From Nocardia asteroides (lineage in GTDB: Bacteria; Actinomycetota; Actinomycetes; Mycobacteriales; Mycobacteriaceae), in NCBI GenBank assembly GCA_019930625.1, contig CP082844.1, forward strand, positions 2,542,001-2,606,000: a stretch of DNA of 64,000 nucleotides, read 5' to 3'. Made by a program: the position numbers and the translations under genes. Below, piece after piece: positions 39,362 through 46,136 of this stretch; position 1 is the stretch's first letter, and every line of letters starts with the position of its first letter. Below the pieces are notes generated by a model. That model saw only the letters and a program-made list of their open reading frames with translations, was not told the origin of the DNA and did not search any database.

Positions 39362-39400
39362 ATGGATATTCATAGGACACGTGAGGTGGCTGTCCGCTAG
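39362..39400 (+). CDS. 12-codon micro-ORF with extreme Shine-Dalgarno
   Basis: The ORF encodes MDIHRTREVAVR and stops at TAG. Upstream, AGGAAGGAGGTGG at 39341-39353 contains nine consecutive bases complementary to the 16S rRNA 3' end, far stronger than any neighbour's site, 11 bases before ATG. The last codons hold a second SD-like GAGGTGG. The ORF has its own promoter-like pair and is followed by alternative hairpins and a cloverleaf-like structure. It could be a leader peptide, a small protein or the translated part of a regulatory RNA. I do not recognise it from any named family. Confidence 0.5.
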   Translation: MDIHRTREVAVR

Positions 39401-39418
39401 CGCCACCGCTGCAGGTGG
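39385..39418 (+). promoter_or_regulatory. Mutually exclusive hairpins at the micro-ORF stop
   Basis: GCCACC at 39402-39407 can pair with GGTGGC at 39385-39390, inside the micro-ORF, or its CCACC part (39403-39407) can pair with GGTGG at 39414-39418. Ribosomes reading to the stop at 39400 would block the first pairing and favour the second. This is attenuator-like logic seen in sequence; function is inferred. Confidence 0.45.
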
Positions 39419-39462
39419 ATTTCGCCCGCGCGAGCGCTGAGCGAATTCCAGGCAGTCACCCG

Positions 39463-39540
39463 GCCCCCGAGCCCCGGTCTGTCCGACCGGACCTGTGCCA
39501 CGCGAGTGGCACCGGTATGGCTCGGGGGCTGTTCCATTTT
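39463..39540 (+). ncRNA. Cloverleaf-like structured element / terminator after cydC
   Basis: An 11-bp outer stem (GCCCCCGAGCC at 39463-39473 with GGCTCGGGGGC at 39519-39529) encloses two perfect hairpins: CCGGTC/GACCGG (39474-39479, 39485-39490) and GTGCCAC/GTGGCAC (39495-39501, 39506-39512). TTCCATTTT follows. All stems are perfect Watson-Crick. It may be the 3' end of a small RNA beginning near 39335, or an elaborate terminator for cydABDC and the convergent gene. It is not a tRNA: the arms and loops do not fit. Confidence 0.55.
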
Positions 39541-39603
39541 CGTCTGTCCGGGAACAGTGGCTTGCGCTCCTCGGAAGACTGAACTCCGGTGGTGGTGGAG
39601 AAC

Positions 39604-40311
39604 CTAGCCGATGTAGCGCTGAAGGCGGGCCGAGAGGCGGGGTTCGAGCGGGCCGTCGGCTACGACGCGTTCCTCGACGTAAGCCAGGTCGCCGCCTTCG
39701 ACGATGCCGTAGAGGCGCTTGGCGCCGCCCACGACGACGCCGGACTGGCTGCGGATCACCACGTCGGTGGCCAGTTCCCAGGACGACTGGGTCAGCGCCT
39801 GCCCGTAGAACAGCTCCACGATGCCGCTGCTGTGCGAGAGCAGCAATTCGATGACCTCGTCGTTGCCGTCGATGCCGACTCGCCAGAAGCCGCTCTCCCG
39901 AAGGTCGGGGCCGTCGTAGCCGCCGTCGGCGCCGATCACCCAGGACCGGGACTCCCAGGCCAGGTAGTCACCGCCGTCGTGCGAGACGACGATCTGCTGG
40001 CCGAATCGGTAGTCACCGCGCTCGGGATCGTTGCCTTCCCCCTCGCCGCGCCATACGCCCACCAGCGGGAGTAGCGCGAGCATCGAGGCGCTCAGATCCG
40101 GTCCCAAGCGCAGGTTGGCGGTGTCCTCGGGCAGCGGAAGATCCGGCAGGACCGGGATATTGCGGGCGCCGGTCGATTTCGCCCGTTCGGCAGCGTCGGC
40201 CACAGCCTGGTCGCCGCTACGGCGACCGGCGAAATCGGCCGGAGCGTCGCCGTTCAGTTGTTCACTCGCTCGCTCGGCCGGGTTGGAACCTTCGCTCGCG
40301 AGTTCGCTCAT
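39604..40311 (-). CDS. Nitrobindin-like (FABP-fold) protein lacking the heme histidine
   Basis: The 235-residue protein has a disordered N-terminus of about 70 residues and then a beta-barrel of the nitrobindin/FABP-like family, recognised by [14 protein letters not shown] and [11 protein letters not shown]. True nitrobindins end with a heme-ligating histidine before the LSARL-like tail; here the tail reads [15 protein letters not shown], so that histidine is replaced. It therefore probably binds a non-heme hydrophobic ligand, as proposed for the M. tuberculosis counterpart. ATG 40311 overlaps the stop of an upstream 31-codon gene. Confidence 0.82.
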   Translation of the reverse strand: MSELASEGSNPAERASEQLNGDAPADFAGRRSGDQAVADAAERAKSTGARNIPVLPDLPLPEDTANLRLGPDLSASMLALLPLVGVWRGEGEGNDPERGDYRFGQQIVVSHDGGDYLAWESRSWVIGADGGYDGPDLRESGFWRVGIDGNDEVIELLLSHSSGIVELFYGQALTQSSWELATDVVIRSQSGVVVGGAKRLYGIVEGGDLAYVEERVVADGPLEPRLSARLQRYIG

Positions 40312-40403
40312 GATTCGGTGAAGAGCCGGTAGAAGACGTAGAGGCCGAACCAGCCGATCAGAACGGCCACGGCCACCAGCAGAATCTCGAAGAAGAGGAC
40401 CAC
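40308..40403 (-). CDS. 31-residue single-pass membrane protein, probably leaderless
   Basis: GTG 40403 opens a 31-residue [23 protein letters not shown] followed by [11 protein letters not shown], which is essentially one membrane helix with a short polar tail. Its stop overlaps the nitrobindin-like start (ATGA). A TAAACT -10 element at 40411-40416 (minus strand) places the transcript start one or two bases before GTG, so translation is probably leaderless. It may be the first cistron of a two-gene unit, or a device that couples translation of the second gene. No homologue is known to me. Confidence 0.6.
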   Translation of the reverse strand: MVLFFEILLVAVAVLIGWFGLYVFYRLFTES

Positions 40404-40410
40404 GTTCCCG

Positions 40411-40416
40411 AGTTTA
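40411..40416 (-). promoter_or_regulatory. -10 element of a predicted leaderless transcript
   Basis: TAAACT on the minus strand lies seven bases before the GTG of the 31-codon gene. A TTGCGT 19 bases further upstream is a weak -35. The spacing leaves no room for a 5' UTR. Confidence 0.5.
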
Positions 40417-40439
40417 ACGACCCCCCTTCCGCGGTACGC

Positions 40440-40484
40440 AAACGGCCCCGGTGCTTCCGCGGGGCGGAAACGACCGGAGCCGTT
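40440..40484 (-). terminator. Terminator of the sulfur operon
   Basis: On the minus strand AACGGCTCCGG pairs with CCGGGGCCGTT (one small internal mismatch), enclosing a second stem TTCCGC/GCGGAA. It lies 30 bases after the DUF1416 stop and before the next promoter, so it separates the two transcripts. Confidence 0.6.
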
Positions 40485-40515
40485 CGACGAGTGCGATGTA
40501 TTACTCGGCGAGGTC

Positions 40516-40821
40516 TTACTTGGCGACCGCGACATCGACCGAGTGGATGCCCGCGCCTTCGGGGCGCACCTCGGCGGAGCCGTTGCCCGCCGAGGACAGC
40601 GCGCGGACGGTCCACGAGCCGGGGGCCGCGAAGAACCGGAAGTCACCGGTGCCGGACGCGACGACCTCGGCGGTGAAATCACCGTTGCCGTCGAGCAGGC
40701 GCACGAACGCACCGCCCACCGGCTGACCGTCGGTGCTCACGACACGGCCGGTGATGACCGTCTCCTTCTCCACGTCGACGCCGGCCGGGATGGCCTGACC
40801 CTGAGTAGGTGCTGCACACAT
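40516..40821 (-). CDS. sseC: DUF1416 protein (SseC family)
   Basis: This 101-residue protein is a DUF1416/SseC member, always found after the thiosulfate sulfurtransferase in Actinobacteria. It begins MCAAPTQGQAIPAG and is a small beta-sandwich-like domain (ITGRVVSTDGQPVGGAFVRL). ATG 40821 lies 5 bp after the sulfurtransferase stop. A role as accessory to sulfur transfer is inferred from constant linkage; there is no known catalytic motif. Confidence 0.88.
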   Translation of the reverse strand: MCAAPTQGQAIPAGVDVEKETVITGRVVSTDGQPVGGAFVRLLDGNGDFTAEVVASGTGDFRFFAAPGSWTVRALSSAGNGSAEVRPEGAGIHSVDVAVAK

Positions 40822-40826
40822 ATCGA

Positions 40827-41660
40827 TTACTCTCCCAACTCGATCGGGGCTCCGACGAGGGAGCCGTACTCGGTCCAGCTCCCGTCGTAGTTCTTGACGT
40901 TCTGGTGGCCGAGCAGTTCCTGCAGCACGAACCAGGTGTGCGAGGAGCGCTCGCCGATCCGGCAGTAGGCGATGGTCTCCTTCTCGCCGTCCAGGCCGGC
41001 TTCCTTGTAGATCTCGGCCAGTTCCGCGTCGGACTTGAAGGTGCCGTCCTCGTTCGCGGCCTTGCTCCACGGCACGTTGATGGCGCCGGGGATGTGGCCG
41101 GGACGCTGGCTCTGCTCCTGCGGCAGGTGCGCGGGCGCCAGGATCTTGCCGGTGAACTCGTCGGGCGAACGCACGTCGACCAGGTTCTTGGTGCCGATGG
41201 CCGCGATGACCTCGTCGCGGAAGGCGCGGATGGACAGATCGGGCGCGGCGGCCTTGTACTGGGTGGCGGGCCGGTTCACCGGTGCGGTGGACAGCGGACG
41301 GCCGTCCAGCTCCCACTTCTTGCGGCCACCGTCGAGCAGCTTGACGTTGTTGTGGCCGTACAGCTTGAAGTACCAGTAGGCGTACGCGGCGAACCAGTTG
41401 TTGTTGCCGCCGTACAGGATGACCTCGTCGTCGTTGGAGATGCCGCGCGCCGAGAGCAGATCGGAGAACTGCTCCTGGTTCACGAAGTCGCGACGAACCT
41501 GATCCTGCAGGTCCTTCTTCCAGTCGAGCCGGACGGCACCCTCGATGTGACCACCGTCGTAGGCGGAGGTGTCCTCGTCGACCTCGACGAAGACGACGCC
41601 GGGGGCGTTGAGGTTCTCTTCGGCCCAGTCAACGGAGACCAGGACATCGGAGCGAGCCAT
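40827..41660 (-). CDS. cysA2: Thiosulfate sulfurtransferase (rhodanese)
   Basis: The 277-residue enzyme has two rhodanese domains. The catalytic cysteine is in the second, AYCRIGERSSHTWF, after the inactive first domain (GHIEGAVRLDWKKD, ILYGGNNNWFAAY). It transfers sulfane sulfur from thiosulfate to a thiophilic acceptor and may feed thiolation pathways. ATG 41660 has AAGGAAA upstream. It is the third structural gene after the cysteine-rich leader. Confidence 0.92.
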   Translation of the reverse strand: MARSDVLVSVDWAEENLNAPGVVFVEVDEDTSAYDGGHIEGAVRLDWKKDLQDQVRRDFVNQEQFSDLLSARGISNDDEVILYGGNNNWFAAYAYWYFKLYGHNNVKLLDGGRKKWELDGRPLSTAPVNRPATQYKAAAPDLSIRAFRDEVIAAIGTKNLVDVRSPDEFTGKILAPAHLPQEQSQRPGHIPGAINVPWSKAANEDGTFKSDAELAEIYKEAGLDGEKETIAYCRIGERSSHTWFVLQELLGHQNVKNYDGSWTEYGSLVGAPIELGE

Positions 41661-41689
41661 TGTTTTCCTTTCAGAGATGACTTGCAGGG

Positions 41690-42259
41690 TCAGTTCGATG
41701 CCGGTGACCCGGCGGTGTGCGCGTCCCGCCCGGGGACGGAAGCTCGCGTGGCCACGGAGGGCTCGCGAACACCGCTGTCCGGAACGGTCCTGCGGAGGCG
41801 GGTCACCAGCGGATAGATCCGGCAACCCAGGCAGATCCCGAACGCCGCGTTCAGGAACGCCGCGAACAGGGCGAAGCCGGCGAACACCGCGCCGACGACT
41901 GTGGAGCCGAGCGCGAAGCCCAGCAGGCTGACGGCCGCGAAGACGAAACCGAGCAGCTGAGCGAACCGCAGCGGGGCCGCGGGCTCGGTCTCGCCGGTCG
42001 GCGCCAGGCGCGGCGCGCCGAAGGCGGCGTAGATCCGCCCGTACGGGTGGCGGCGCGGACCGAGGGCCGCGCCGACCGCGAAGACAACCGCCTGCGCGCC
42101 GATCAATACCGCGGCGGCCACTGTCGAGAACGCGGCGGCGATCAGGACGAGGACCAGGGCGGCGGTGGTCACCCATGCGGCGAATCGGGGGCCGCGAACA
42201 TCCACCTGGCCGGTGGGAGTAACAGCGGTTTCGGAATTGTTTCGGATCTCGGTGGACAT
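41690..42259 (-). CDS. DUF4395 membrane protein
   Basis: This 189-residue protein has four membrane helices and a conserved CLGC motif in FGICLGCRIYPL near the end of the last helix. DUF4395 proteins are regularly encoded with thioredoxin-like and rhodanese proteins, as here, suggesting a thiol- or sulfur-handling membrane partner. ATG 42259 has a GCAGGAG ribosome site. It lies directly downstream of the leader peptide and hairpin, so it is the first gene under the proposed attenuation. Confidence 0.8.
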   Translation of the reverse strand: MSTEIRNNSETAVTPTGQVDVRGPRFAAWVTTAALVLVLIAAAFSTVAAAVLIGAQAVVFAVGAALGPRRHPYGRIYAAFGAPRLAPTGETEPAAPLRFAQLLGFVFAAVSLLGFALGSTVVGAVFAGFALFAAFLNAAFGICLGCRIYPLVTRLRRTVPDSGVREPSVATRASVPGRDAHTAGSPASN

Positions 42260-42347
42260 TGTGCGTACTCCTGCGCTGAATTAGTCCGATCACTGAAGGA
42301 TTGCCAATTCGCCGGGGGATCGTGAGATCACTCGCGCGGCGGACAGA

Positions 42348-42379
42348 GGTCGGCGTCAGGAAATCCGGGAAAGCCGACC
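42348..42379 (-). promoter_or_regulatory. Hairpin immediately after the cysteine-rich leader
   Basis: On the minus strand GGTCGGC (42379-42373) and GCCGACC (42354-42348) form a perfect 7-bp stem with an 18-nt loop, beginning two bases after the leader stop. It is placed to act as the attenuator or as a ribosome-controlled structure. Confidence 0.55.
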
Positions 42380-42381
42380 GA

Positions 42382-42447
42382 TCAGCGGCACAGGCAGCAA
42401 CAACCACCGAGCCGACACAGATCCACTGTGCGGCGTCGGGTGAGCAT
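42382..42447 (-). CDS. Cysteine-rich leader peptide (21 residues)
   Basis: A 22-codon ORF starts at ATG 42447 and stops at TGA 42382. It encodes MLTRRRTVDLCRLGG followed by CCCLCR, so five of 21 residues are cysteine, three of them consecutive. Polycysteine short ORFs before this same sulfur locus are known cysteine-responsive attenuators in mycobacteria. Low cysteinyl-tRNA should stall ribosomes at the Cys run and change folding downstream. The ORF is too short for routine annotation but fits the location, composition and following hairpin. Confidence 0.82.
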   Translation of the reverse strand: MLTRRRTVDLCRLGGCCCLCR

Positions 42448-42474
42448 CAGCTCGTGGTTGGAAAGCACGACAGC

Positions 42475-42480
42475 AGTTTA
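42475..42480 (-). promoter_or_regulatory. -10 element for the leader peptide transcript
   Basis: TAAACT on the minus strand predicts a start near 42467, giving a roughly 20-base 5' UTR before the leader ATG. No clear -35 is seen. It indicates that DUF4395, sulfurtransferase and DUF1416 have a promoter separate from LmeA and thioredoxin. Confidence 0.45.
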
Positions 42481-42546
42481 CCCAATTCGGCGGGGGAATA
42501 GGACCCGGGGTGGATCACAACCGTCGAGGGGCCTTGTCGTCGCAGC

Positions 42547-42990
42547 TCAGGCGGCTGCGGTGAGCGGCTCGAGCGCGGAGTGCAGGTCCGTGACCTTCGG
42601 GACGCCGGAGATGCGGAACCGTTCCCGGCCCTCGACGTCGAAGACGAACGTGGTGGGCAGCGAGAGCACGTTCAACTCTCGGGCGAGCGCGGGCTCGGCG
42701 TCGATGTCCACCTCGATGTCCTGCGGCGGCTGCGGCGATCCCGCGAGCTGGTCGGCGACATTGGCAACCACCCGGCGAACCGCGTCGCACGGTCCGCACC
42801 ATTCGGCGGAGAAATGCAGGACCGCGGGACCGGCGCCGGTCACGCCGACGGCCGCCAGCAGTTCGGCGCGGGCCGAATCGGAGACTTCGATGCTTTCGGC
42901 CGCGCGGACCTTGCCTTCGCGCCTGCGCAGCAGGACGCCCACCGCCAGCGCGGCGAGCAGTGCCACTGCGAGGATGGTGATCTGGATCAT
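42547..42990 (-). CDS. Membrane-anchored thioredoxin family protein
   Basis: The 147-residue protein has one N-terminal membrane helix (IQITILAVALLAALAVGVLL) and a thioredoxin domain with the active site HFSAEWCGPCDAVRR and the cis-proline loop LSLPTTFVF. The orientation after the helix and basic RRRE suggests that the domain is cytoplasmic. ATG 42990 overlaps the stop of the LmeA-like gene (ATGA). It is equivalent to the thioredoxin ThiX-type gene in M. tuberculosis. Confidence 0.87.
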   Translation of the reverse strand: MIQITILAVALLAALAVGVLLRRREGKVRAAESIEVSDSARAELLAAVGVTGAGPAVLHFSAEWCGPCDAVRRVVANVADQLAGSPQPPQDIEVDIDAEPALARELNVLSLPTTFVFDVEGRERFRISGVPKVTDLHSALEPLTAAA

Positions 42991-43787
42991 GGTCGCTGCA
43001 ATCGGTCGAGGTCGATCGTGACGTTCACGCCCTTGCCCTCCACGACGATCTGACCGCCCTGGGCGGAGACCTTGGTGGGCCGGACACCGAACGGCAACTC
43101 CTTCGTGTCGATGGTACGGGTGAACCGGGCGAGCACGGCAGGGCGATCGGCTTCGGTGATCACCGCCACCGGAGTGGTCTCGGTACCGGGGCCGCCGCGA
43201 TAGAAGCCGGTCGCCACGATCTTGACCTGATCGCCGTCGAGCAGGAGGTCGGCCTGCACGCTGACCTTCTCGCCGCCGTACTGCGCGCCGGGGGTCTCCG
43301 GCAGGGTGCCGGTGAGCACGAGCGCGCCGGTGGTGGTCATACCGGAACCGCCCGATCCGCCGGTCCCGTCGGACTTGTCCGCGGGCCGCGAATGCACTTG
43401 CAGATCGGGGATCGTGAACAGTCGGCCGAGCTCGGTGGGCTCCACCCGCAACCTGCTGTCCACCCGCTCCACGGGCACGCCGCGCAGGCTGCCGTCGACC
43501 AGTTCGCCGACCGGCAGCCGCACTCCGGTCAGCGTCGCCTCCAACGCGATCTCGCCCGGGATGTCCTCCCGCTTCGCGCGCGCACGGATCTCCACGTGGT
43601 CGTAGCGGCTGTCCCAGGCCTGGCCGAGAAACGGGAAACCGTGGATCGTCACCTCCGGATCGGCGGTGAGATCGGCGCCGTCGCGCAGCGCCCTGGACAC
43701 GCGATACTCCGAATAGGCCGCGGTACTGAAGTCGGCGACGACGGCGAATCCCGCCAGACACAGCAGGCCGATGATCAGCTTGCGCAT
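42987..43787 (-). CDS. lmeA: LmeA-type phospholipid-binding lipoprotein-like (DUF2993)
   Basis: This 266-residue DUF2993 protein has an N-terminal signal or anchor (MRKLIIGLLCLAGFAVVADF) and an extracytoplasmic TULIP-like lipid-binding domain (EVTIHGFPFLGQAWDSRYDHVEI). LmeA in mycobacteria binds phosphatidylinositides and supports lipomannan elongation. The signal lacks a clear lipobox. A glycine-rich insert (GTGGSGGSG) lies near residue 145. ATG 43787 has GGGGGAG upstream, and the gene is translationally coupled to thioredoxin. Confidence 0.8.
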   Translation of the reverse strand: MRKLIIGLLCLAGFAVVADFSTAAYSEYRVSRALRDGADLTADPEVTIHGFPFLGQAWDSRYDHVEIRARAKREDIPGEIALEATLTGVRLPVGELVDGSLRGVPVERVDSRLRVEPTELGRLFTIPDLQVHSRPADKSDGTGGSGGSGMTTTGALVLTGTLPETPGAQYGGEKVSVQADLLLDGDQVKIVATGFYRGGPGTETTPVAVITEADRPAVLARFTRTIDTKELPFGVRPTKVSAQGGQIVVEGKGVNVTIDLDRLQRP

Positions 43788-43990
43788 GCTCCCCCGTCTC
43801 TCCGGGTCTCGGGCCGCGGCGACCGGGAGCCGCGCGGCGCGCGTTCGATTGCCGTATCGGCCGCCCCGCCGGTGGCGGGCATGCCCGATACGTAACCCAT
43901 GTACGCACCATATCGGTTGGCTCGCGCCCGGCCGCCGGGTGTCCTCCGGTGCGGCCGCGGACCCGGAATGCGTGGTCATGCCTTGTTACG

Positions 43991-44024
43991 CGCTAATCTT
44001 GCATCCGATTACCTGTGATTAGCG
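43991..44024. promoter_or_regulatory. Inverted repeat upstream of glnR
   Basis: CGCTAATC (43991-43998) and GATTAGCG (44017-44024) are perfect complements 18 bp apart, ending 56 bp before the glnR start, in AT-richer sequence that also contains TTAC repeats. It is a candidate operator, possibly for autoregulation; it does not clearly match the published GlnR box. Confidence 0.4.
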
Positions 44025-44080
44025 ACGTGGCCGCGGCAGTGCTGCCGTATCCGCGTGGCTACGAGATGGGAGGAGGGCCT

Positions 44081-44845
44081 GTGGAGCTGCTCCTGCTTAC
44101 CTCCGACCCCAACCCCGAGTCGGTGTTGCCCTCGCTGGCGTTGCTGGCGCACAACGTGCGCCCGGCGCCGACGGAAGTGGCCTCGCTGCTCGAGGCAGGC
44201 ACCGCGGACGTCGCCCTGGTCGACGCCAGGACCGACCTCGCCGCCGCTCGCGGGCTGTGCCGCCTGCTCGGCAGCACCGGGTCCTCCGTGCCGGTCGTCG
44301 CCGTGCTCACCGAGGGCGGCCTGGTCGCGGTGAACGCCGACTGGGGACTCGACGACATCCTGCTGCCCGGAACCGGCCCCGCCGAACTCGACGCCAGGCT
44401 GCGGCTGCTGGTCGGGCGCAACGGCGGCGTCGCCAGCCCGGAGAATACCGGCAAGATCACCCTCGGTGAGCTGGTGATCGATGAGGGCACCTACACCGCG
44501 CGGTTGCGCGGTCGTCCGCTCGATCTCACCTACAAGGAGTTCGAGCTGCTGAAGTATCTGGCGCAGCACGCGGGCCGGGTCTTCACCCGCGCGCAGCTGC
44601 TGCAAGAAGTGTGGGGTTACGACTTCTTCGGCGGCACCCGCACCGTGGACGTGCACGTGCGTCGTCTGCGCGCCAAGCTCGGCACCGAGTACGAGTCGCT
44701 CATCGGCACGGTGCGCAATGTCGGTTACAAGGCTGTGCGCCCGTCGCGCGCGGCGGTCAAGGGCGAGCCGGTGAGCTTCCACGACGACGACAACGAGGGC
44801 ACCGACGACTCCCCGCTCACGCCGGTCAACGGCTCCGCACCGTGA
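44081..44845 (+). CDS. glnR: GlnR-type OmpR-family nitrogen regulator
   Basis: The 254-residue protein combines an atypical receiver domain (residues 1-110) and an OmpR winged helix (about 125-222; [24 protein letters not shown], then [14 protein letters not shown]). It matches actinobacterial GlnR, the orphan activator/repressor of nitrogen assimilation. The aspartate at VALVDAR (residue 48) is present, but acidic-pocket residues are reduced, consistent with phosphorylation-independent control. GTG 44081 has GGGAGGAGG upstream. No sensor kinase gene is adjacent. Confidence 0.85.
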   Translation: MELLLLTSDPNPESVLPSLALLAHNVRPAPTEVASLLEAGTADVALVDARTDLAAARGLCRLLGSTGSSVPVVAVLTEGGLVAVNADWGLDDILLPGTGPAELDARLRLLVGRNGGVASPENTGKITLGELVIDEGTYTARLRGRPLDLTYKEFELLKYLAQHAGRVFTRAQLLQEVWGYDFFGGTRTVDVHVRRLRAKLGTEYESLIGTVRNVGYKAVRPSRAAVKGEPVSFHDDDNEGTDDSPLTPVNGSAP

Positions 44846-44929
44846 GTTCCGCCGGGCGGGCGCTTCGATGATGCCGTCGTCGTGGCAGGCCGAGGTCGAA
44901 ATGCCGCCCGCTTGCACGACGTTGCCAGG

Positions 44930-44953
44930 AGCGGACTCCGCGCGGGGTCCGCT
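44930..44953 (+). terminator. Hairpin between glnR and mshD
   Basis: AGCGGAC (44930-44936) pairs with GTCCGCT (44947-44953) across a 10-nt loop, 20 bases before mshD. It may terminate glnR transcription or shape the mshD leader. Confidence 0.4.
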
Positions 44954-44973
44954 GGCTCGATGAACGGAGGCCG

Positions 44974-45894
44974 ATGAGCGGCGCGACGACACAGTGGATC
45001 GACCGTCCCGATGCGGACACGGCACAGGCCATCACCGCTTTGCTGGCACGGGCCACCGCGGCAGACGGGGTCGCCCCCGTCTCGGAACAGGCGGTGCTGT
45101 CGCTGACTTCCGGCGCCGACACGGGGACGCGTCATCTGCTCGCGCGGCGCGACGGCGCGCTCGCGGGCTACGCGAATCTCGTTCCAGCGCATGGCGAACA
45201 TCCCGCCATGGCAGAGGTGGCGGTCGATCCGGCCCAGCGCGGCCACGGCGTGGGTACCGAGCTGGTCACGGCCGCCTTGGCCGCGGGCGGACCGGGCGCA
45301 CGGGTCTGGGCGCACGGTGACCGGCCCGCGGCCAAGGCTGTCGCTGCGCATCTGGGGCTGCGGACTGCGCGTGAGTTGTGGCAGATGCGGCGGTCGCTGG
45401 CAACACCTGAGCTACCAGAATTGGCCGTGCCGGACGGCATCGCGTTGCGCACCTACGCCGGTCGCGCCGACGACGCGGAATTGCTGCGGGTGAACGGCGC
45501 CGCCTTCGCCTGGCACCCCGAACAGGGCGGGTGGACCGCACGCGATCTCGAGATCCGCCGCAACGAGTCGTGGTTCGATCCGGCGGGCCTGTTCCTGGCA
45601 TTCGACACCGCCGCCCCCGATCGTCTGCTCGGATTCCACTGGACCAAGGTGCACCAAGGAGAGAACCCGCCGCTCGGTGAGGTCTACGTGGTCGGCATCG
45701 ACCCTGCGGCGCAGGGTCGCGGGCTCGGCCGCCTGCTCACGCTGGCAGGTCTGCGCCACTTGCGGGACCGTGGATCGACCGAGGTGTTGCTCTACACCGA
45801 GGCGGACAACGCCGCCGCGGTGCGCACTTATACCCGGCTCGGGTTCGCTCCGGCGCACGTCGACGTCGCCTACGCCGCGGCGGAGTCTGAATAG
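44974..45894 (+). CDS. mshD: Mycothiol synthase
   Basis: MshD (306 residues) acetylates Cys-GlcN-Ins with acetyl-CoA in the last step of mycothiol synthesis. It has two GNAT domains: an N-terminal one with AEVAVDPAQRGHGVGTELV and a C-terminal one with EVYVVGIDPAAQGRGLGRLL. The GFHWTKVHQG and EVLLYTEADNAAAVRTYTRLGF stretches are typical. ATG 44974 begins it. Its presence marks the organism as a mycothiol-producing actinomycete. Confidence 0.93.
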   Translation: MSGATTQWIDRPDADTAQAITALLARATAADGVAPVSEQAVLSLTSGADTGTRHLLARRDGALAGYANLVPAHGEHPAMAEVAVDPAQRGHGVGTELVTAALAAGGPGARVWAHGDRPAAKAVAAHLGLRTARELWQMRRSLATPELPELAVPDGIALRTYAGRADDAELLRVNGAAFAWHPEQGGWTARDLEIRRNESWFDPAGLFLAFDTAAPDRLLGFHWTKVHQGENPPLGEVYVVGIDPAAQGRGLGRLLTLAGLRHLRDRGSTEVLLYTEADNAAAVRTYTRLGFAPAHVDVAYAAAESE

Positions 45895-45968
45895 GAGGCG
45901 GCAGACCGGGTGTCCGGGAGTAAAACTGGGGCAAACGTCACATCTCCCGAGAGCAATCGCGCCGGCCT

Positions 45969-46001
45969 GTTCACTCTCCGTTCACTCAGTTCGGTCCAAC
46001 T
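45969..46001 (+). promoter_or_regulatory. PHO box upstream of pstS
   Basis: GTTCACTCTCC (45969-45979) is followed directly by GTTCACTCAGT (45980-45990) and a weaker TCGGTCCAACT, an 11-bp direct-repeat array like the PhoP/RegX3 binding boxes of actinomycete pst promoters. It lies about 135 bp before the pstS start. Phosphate starvation should activate transcription through it. Confidence 0.8.
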
Positions 46002-46136
46002 GTCAACCACGTGACTTTAGGTTGAGTGAGGGCAGCACACTGCTGCCTGGTGCGCAAGTTCCCCGCGAACAGCACCACGGCACCCGTCCGGGCCGGTGAG
46101 GGACCGGACGAGTAGGACGCGATTCCGGAGGAATCA

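Noticed and set aside
36336..39380. Very long antisense open frame (1014 codons) opposite cydDC
   Set aside because: High-GC genomes leave long antisense frames. Arg/Pro/His-rich product without domains, lying fully over two well-supported genes.
39463..39529. tRNA-like gene
   Set aside because: The nested stems look like a cloverleaf, but there is no anticodon arm, T-loop GTTCGA or correct spacing.
39604..40311. Heme nitrobindin acting with cytochrome bd in NO defence
   Set aside because: Attractive because of proximity to cyd, but the axial histidine is missing and the gene's place next to sseC is ancestral.
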